Shown here: positions 21,784 through 23,510 of the stretch, piece by piece
How the letters are laid out: each line of letters starts with the position of its first letter
How positions within the stretch are numbered: position 1 is the stretch's first letter
Assembly: GCA_019415435.1 (NCBI GenBank)
Contig: DXZE01000031.1
Coordinates: 1 to 23,510 of the forward strand
DNA length: 23,510 nucleotides
Direction: 5' to 3'
DNA from: Erysipelotrichaceae bacterium
GTDB lineage: Bacteria > Bacillota_I > Bacilli_A > Erysipelotrichales > Erysipelotrichaceae
Program-made: the position numbers and the translations under genes
The notes under the pieces: model-generated
What the model saw: the letters and a program-made list of their open reading frames with translations, nothing else
The model's database searches: none
What the model was told of the DNA's origin: nothing

Positions 21784-21792
21784 TGATATGAT
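21784..21792 (+). promoter_or_regulatory. Extended -10 promoter of the sortase-pilin genes
   Basis: TGATATGAT (TGn plus TATGAT at 21787-21792) places transcription start near 21799. No good -35 is seen. Confidence 0.5.
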
Positions 21793-21799
21793 TGTCAGG

Positions 21800-21816
21800 T
21801 ATCTGGATATCAGATA
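21800..21816. promoter_or_regulatory. Small palindrome at the sortase transcription start
   Basis: TATCTG (21800-21805) and CAGATA (21811-21816) are exact inverse arms with a five-base centre, lying at the predicted mRNA start and just before the ATG at 21825. An operator or a translation-modulating hairpin is possible. Confidence 0.35.
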
Positions 21817-21824
21817 TAGAGTAA

Positions 21825-22715
21825 ATGGCAGAAATTAAGAAGAAAAAGAAGAAGAAAGATAAAACTACGATACTGATCGTACTGGTATTGCTGGTAGGAG
21901 TAGGTCTGATTACGTATCCAAGTTTCAGTAATTACTGGAATATGCTGCACCAGTCAAGGGCTATCGTTGATTACCAGGAAACGGTAGACAATAACAGTGA
22001 TGAAGAGAATCAGAAGATGCTGGAAGAAGCACAGGCTTACAATGAAAAGCTGGCTCAGCAGAGTCTGAATCTGAATCTTACTGATGCAGAGAAGGAAGAA
22101 TATGATAGTATTCTGGATGTTACTGGTACAGGTATCATGGGATATATCAGTATAGAATCCCTTGATATTGACTTACCTATCTATCACGACACAACGGAAA
22201 GTGTCCTGCAGATAGCGGTAGGGCATCTTGCCGGAACATCACTTCCAATCGGCGGCAATAATACGCACAGCGTATTGACCGGTCATACCGGTCTGCCTTC
22301 CGCCAGATTATTTACCGATATTGATAAATTAAAGAAAAAAGATACGTTCCAGATAACTGTACTGAATCAGACAATCACCTATGAAGTAGATGATATCAGA
22401 ACAGTATTACCTGATGAGATAGATACATTAGGCATAGAACAGGATAAGGACTTATGTACATTAGTTACCTGTACACCATATGGTATCAATACGCACAGGT
22501 TATTGGTAACCGGTCACAGGATACCGAATCCTAAGAAGAAATCTGATCGTGTACAAAGAGAAAAAGAAAGATTACAGCGTGCAATTCTGTTATTATCATT
22601 AATTGCCGCAATAATTCTTATAACGATTGTGGTTATCTGTGTTAAAAAGTATAAAATAAAGAAAAATGGAAAAACTGGAAATGAGAAACGGAAGAATAAA
22701 CGTAAAAATATTTAA
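21825..22715 (+). CDS. Class C sortase
   Basis: A 296-residue class C (pilus-type) sortase, a membrane transpeptidase that links pilin subunits on the cell surface. A lysine-rich cytoplasmic start is followed by a membrane segment (about 14-31), a Glu/Gln-rich helical region (about 45-95), the sortase barrel with His154 (LTGHTGLPSA), Cys216 in TLVTCTPYG and Arg225 (THRLLVTGHR), then a second membrane segment (about 252-274) and a basic tail, the two-segment layout of class C. The N-terminal lid with a DPF or DPW motif is not evident. The ribosome binding site is weak. The gene overlaps the next, pilin-like, gene by 50 bases at most, so they form one operon. Confidence 0.92.
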   Translation: MAEIKKKKKKKDKTTILIVLVLLVGVGLITYPSFSNYWNMLHQSRAIVDYQETVDNNSDEENQKMLEEAQAYNEKLAQQSLNLNLTDAEKEEYDSILDVTGTGIMGYISIESLDIDLPIYHDTTESVLQIAVGHLAGTSLPIGGNNTHSVLTGHTGLPSARLFTDIDKLKKKDTFQITVLNQTITYEVDDIRTVLPDEIDTLGIEQDKDLCTLVTCTPYGINTHRLLVTGHRIPNPKKKSDRVQREKERLQRAILLLSLIAAIILITIVVICVKKYKIKKNGKTGNEKRKNKRKNI

Positions 22716-23409
22716 TATCATCACTGCCTTATTTCTGGCATTCTCTTTAATATTGCCTGTACATGCAATGACAGAGATTGAAAGTGCAGGCATTGATACA
22801 AGTAAAAAAGGTTCTATAACTATTATCAACTGGGAGTATGACGGCACGAATTTCAATCTGTATAAGATAGCTGATCTGAATGATGATATGCAGTTTGTTT
22901 ATACAGATGTCTATAAGGATATCGCAAAGGATATTGATATCTCTCTGGAGAATGAAACAGAATTAACGGCAGACAAGTGGATGAAGGATGCCAATAAGCT
23001 TTTTAATGTTATAGAAACAAATAACATTAAACCTGATGATTCTTATACAACAAAGCAGAATACATTGACATTTAACAATCTGTCCTTTGGTCTGTATCTT
23101 TTAAAGGGAGACAGTGTCAAAACAGGCAATAAGACAGTCACTTCCCAGCCATGTTTAATCTCTGTTCCTAACAGGGTAGTTGTTACAGATCCATGGAACT
23201 ATGCAATCAAGACAGAAGTAAAGCAGGCTGATCCAACGTATGAATATACGCCTACCCCAGCACCAACGGAAACATCTAAGTCTTCTACTTCTACAGATAC
23301 ATCTGATCCATATAACCTGAAGTTCTATGCTTCAGTAATAGCCGCAGATGTATTAGTGATAGCTTTGATCCTCTTTATCAGAAGTAAAAAGACAAGTAAA
23401 GATTCATAA
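22666..23409 (+). CDS. Pilin-like surface protein without a canonical LPXTG motif
   Basis: A 247-residue secreted, membrane-anchored protein next to a pilus sortase. It has a signal peptide (hydrophobic about 14-34, cleavage likely after VHA), an N-terminal pilin-type segment (KGSITIINWEYDGTNFNLYKIAD), a beta-rich part with LTFNNLSFGLYLLKG, a Pro/Thr/Ser-rich linker (about 190-213), a membrane helix (about 219-238) and a basic tail. The sorting motif expected before the helix is not LPXTG: STDTSDPYNL (209-218) stands there, which looks like a degenerate LPxTGD. Anchoring by sortase is therefore doubtful. The ATG at 22681 is an alternative start that gives a more usual signal peptide; both starts have weak ribosome binding sites. 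It starts within the sortase gene. Confidence 0.75.
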   Translation: MEKLEMRNGRINVKIFNIITALFLAFSLILPVHAMTEIESAGIDTSKKGSITIINWEYDGTNFNLYKIADLNDDMQFVYTDVYKDIAKDIDISLENETELTADKWMKDANKLFNVIETNNIKPDDSYTTKQNTLTFNNLSFGLYLLKGDSVKTGNKTVTSQPCLISVPNRVVVTDPWNYAIKTEVKQADPTYEYTPTPAPTETSKSSTSTDTSDPYNLKFYASVIAADVLVIALILFIRSKKTSKDS

Positions 23410-23420
23410 TAAAAAACATA

Positions 23421-23443
23421 ACATTTCTGATGTAAAGAAATGT
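23421..23443 (+). other. Hairpin after the pilin-like gene
   Basis: ACATTTCT (23421-23428) pairs with AGAAATGT (23436-23443) around a seven-base loop. No T run follows, so it is probably not a terminator; it may be an intercistronic processing or stability hairpin in the pilus operon. Confidence 0.35.
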
Positions 23444-23479
23444 CAGATGGTCTGTTAGAACTTATACCTTTTATATTGC

Positions 23480-23485
23480 AGGAGG
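23480..23485 (+). promoter_or_regulatory. Ribosome binding site at the right edge
   Basis: A perfect AGGAGG at 23480-23485 lies 71 bases after the pilin-like stop. The only start-like codon close by is a TTG at 23487, which is too near, so the start of the next pilus-locus gene cannot be fixed before the window ends. Confidence 0.4.
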
Positions 23486-23510
23486 ATTGACTGTAGTCAC
23501 AGCTTTATCG

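Noticed and set aside
1..23510. CRISPR array or tandem repeat array
   Set aside because: No regularly spaced repeats were seen anywhere in the window.

Overview
The window looks like chromosomal DNA from a low-G+C Gram-positive bacterium (Bacillota). The evidence is the gene order yybS-gdpP-rplI-dnaB followed by walJ, an htrA-like gene and rlmH, together with frequent AGGAGG-type ribosome binding sites, an 88-residue HPr carrying both His15 and Ser46, and a class C sortase with a pilin-like partner. Overall gene style suggests a gut or oral Erysipelotrichaceae-like Firmicute, but this family-level placement is inference. No plasmid, prophage or CRISPR array is visible.

Left part (1-4000): a membrane GGDEF diguanylate cyclase (minus), a short NudC-like Nudix hydrolase (plus) whose stop codon overlaps that of a convergent Fic protein, an unrecognised protein, and a tRNA-Pro(CGG) gene with a bidirectional terminator. 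A perfect 16-bp palindrome separates the tRNA promoter from the promoter of the next operon.

4000-6300: a CapA-family membrane-anchored phosphoesterase-like gene, a divergent trmD, and the remains of an ECF sigma factor gene, closed by a strong terminator. 6300-9300: a compact operon of a YwaF/TMEM164-type membrane protein, a GT4 glycosyltransferase, a Pr6Pr-type membrane protein and a short peptide deformylase. A GC-richer element with nested inverted repeats lies after it, between two hairpins, followed by a minus-strand gene for a membrane-anchored extracytoplasmic protein.

10300-18870: a tightly packed eight-gene housekeeping operon: yybS, gdpP (c-di-AMP turnover), rplI, dnaB, a LysM/G5/M23 cell-wall peptidase, walJ, an htrA homologue lacking the catalytic His and Ser, and rlmH. 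Almost every junction overlaps or is only a few bases long. The walRK/yycHI genes, which stand between dnaB and walJ in many Firmicutes, are absent, and the M23 gene occupies their place.

18870-23510: ptsH with a cre-like site in its promoter, a phosphohexomutase, then about 800 bases holding a multiply frameshifted Rpn/PD-(D/E)XK transposase-nuclease pseudogene and a 15-bp inverted repeat. A surface-pilus locus follows, with a class C sortase and a pilin-like protein whose LPXTG motif is missing or degenerate, and it continues beyond the right edge.

The most unusual items are the apparently inactive HtrA homologue, the divergent TrmD beside a gene for one of its classic tRNA substrates, the palindrome between them, the orphan structured element near 9317-9408, and the pilin without a canonical sorting motif.
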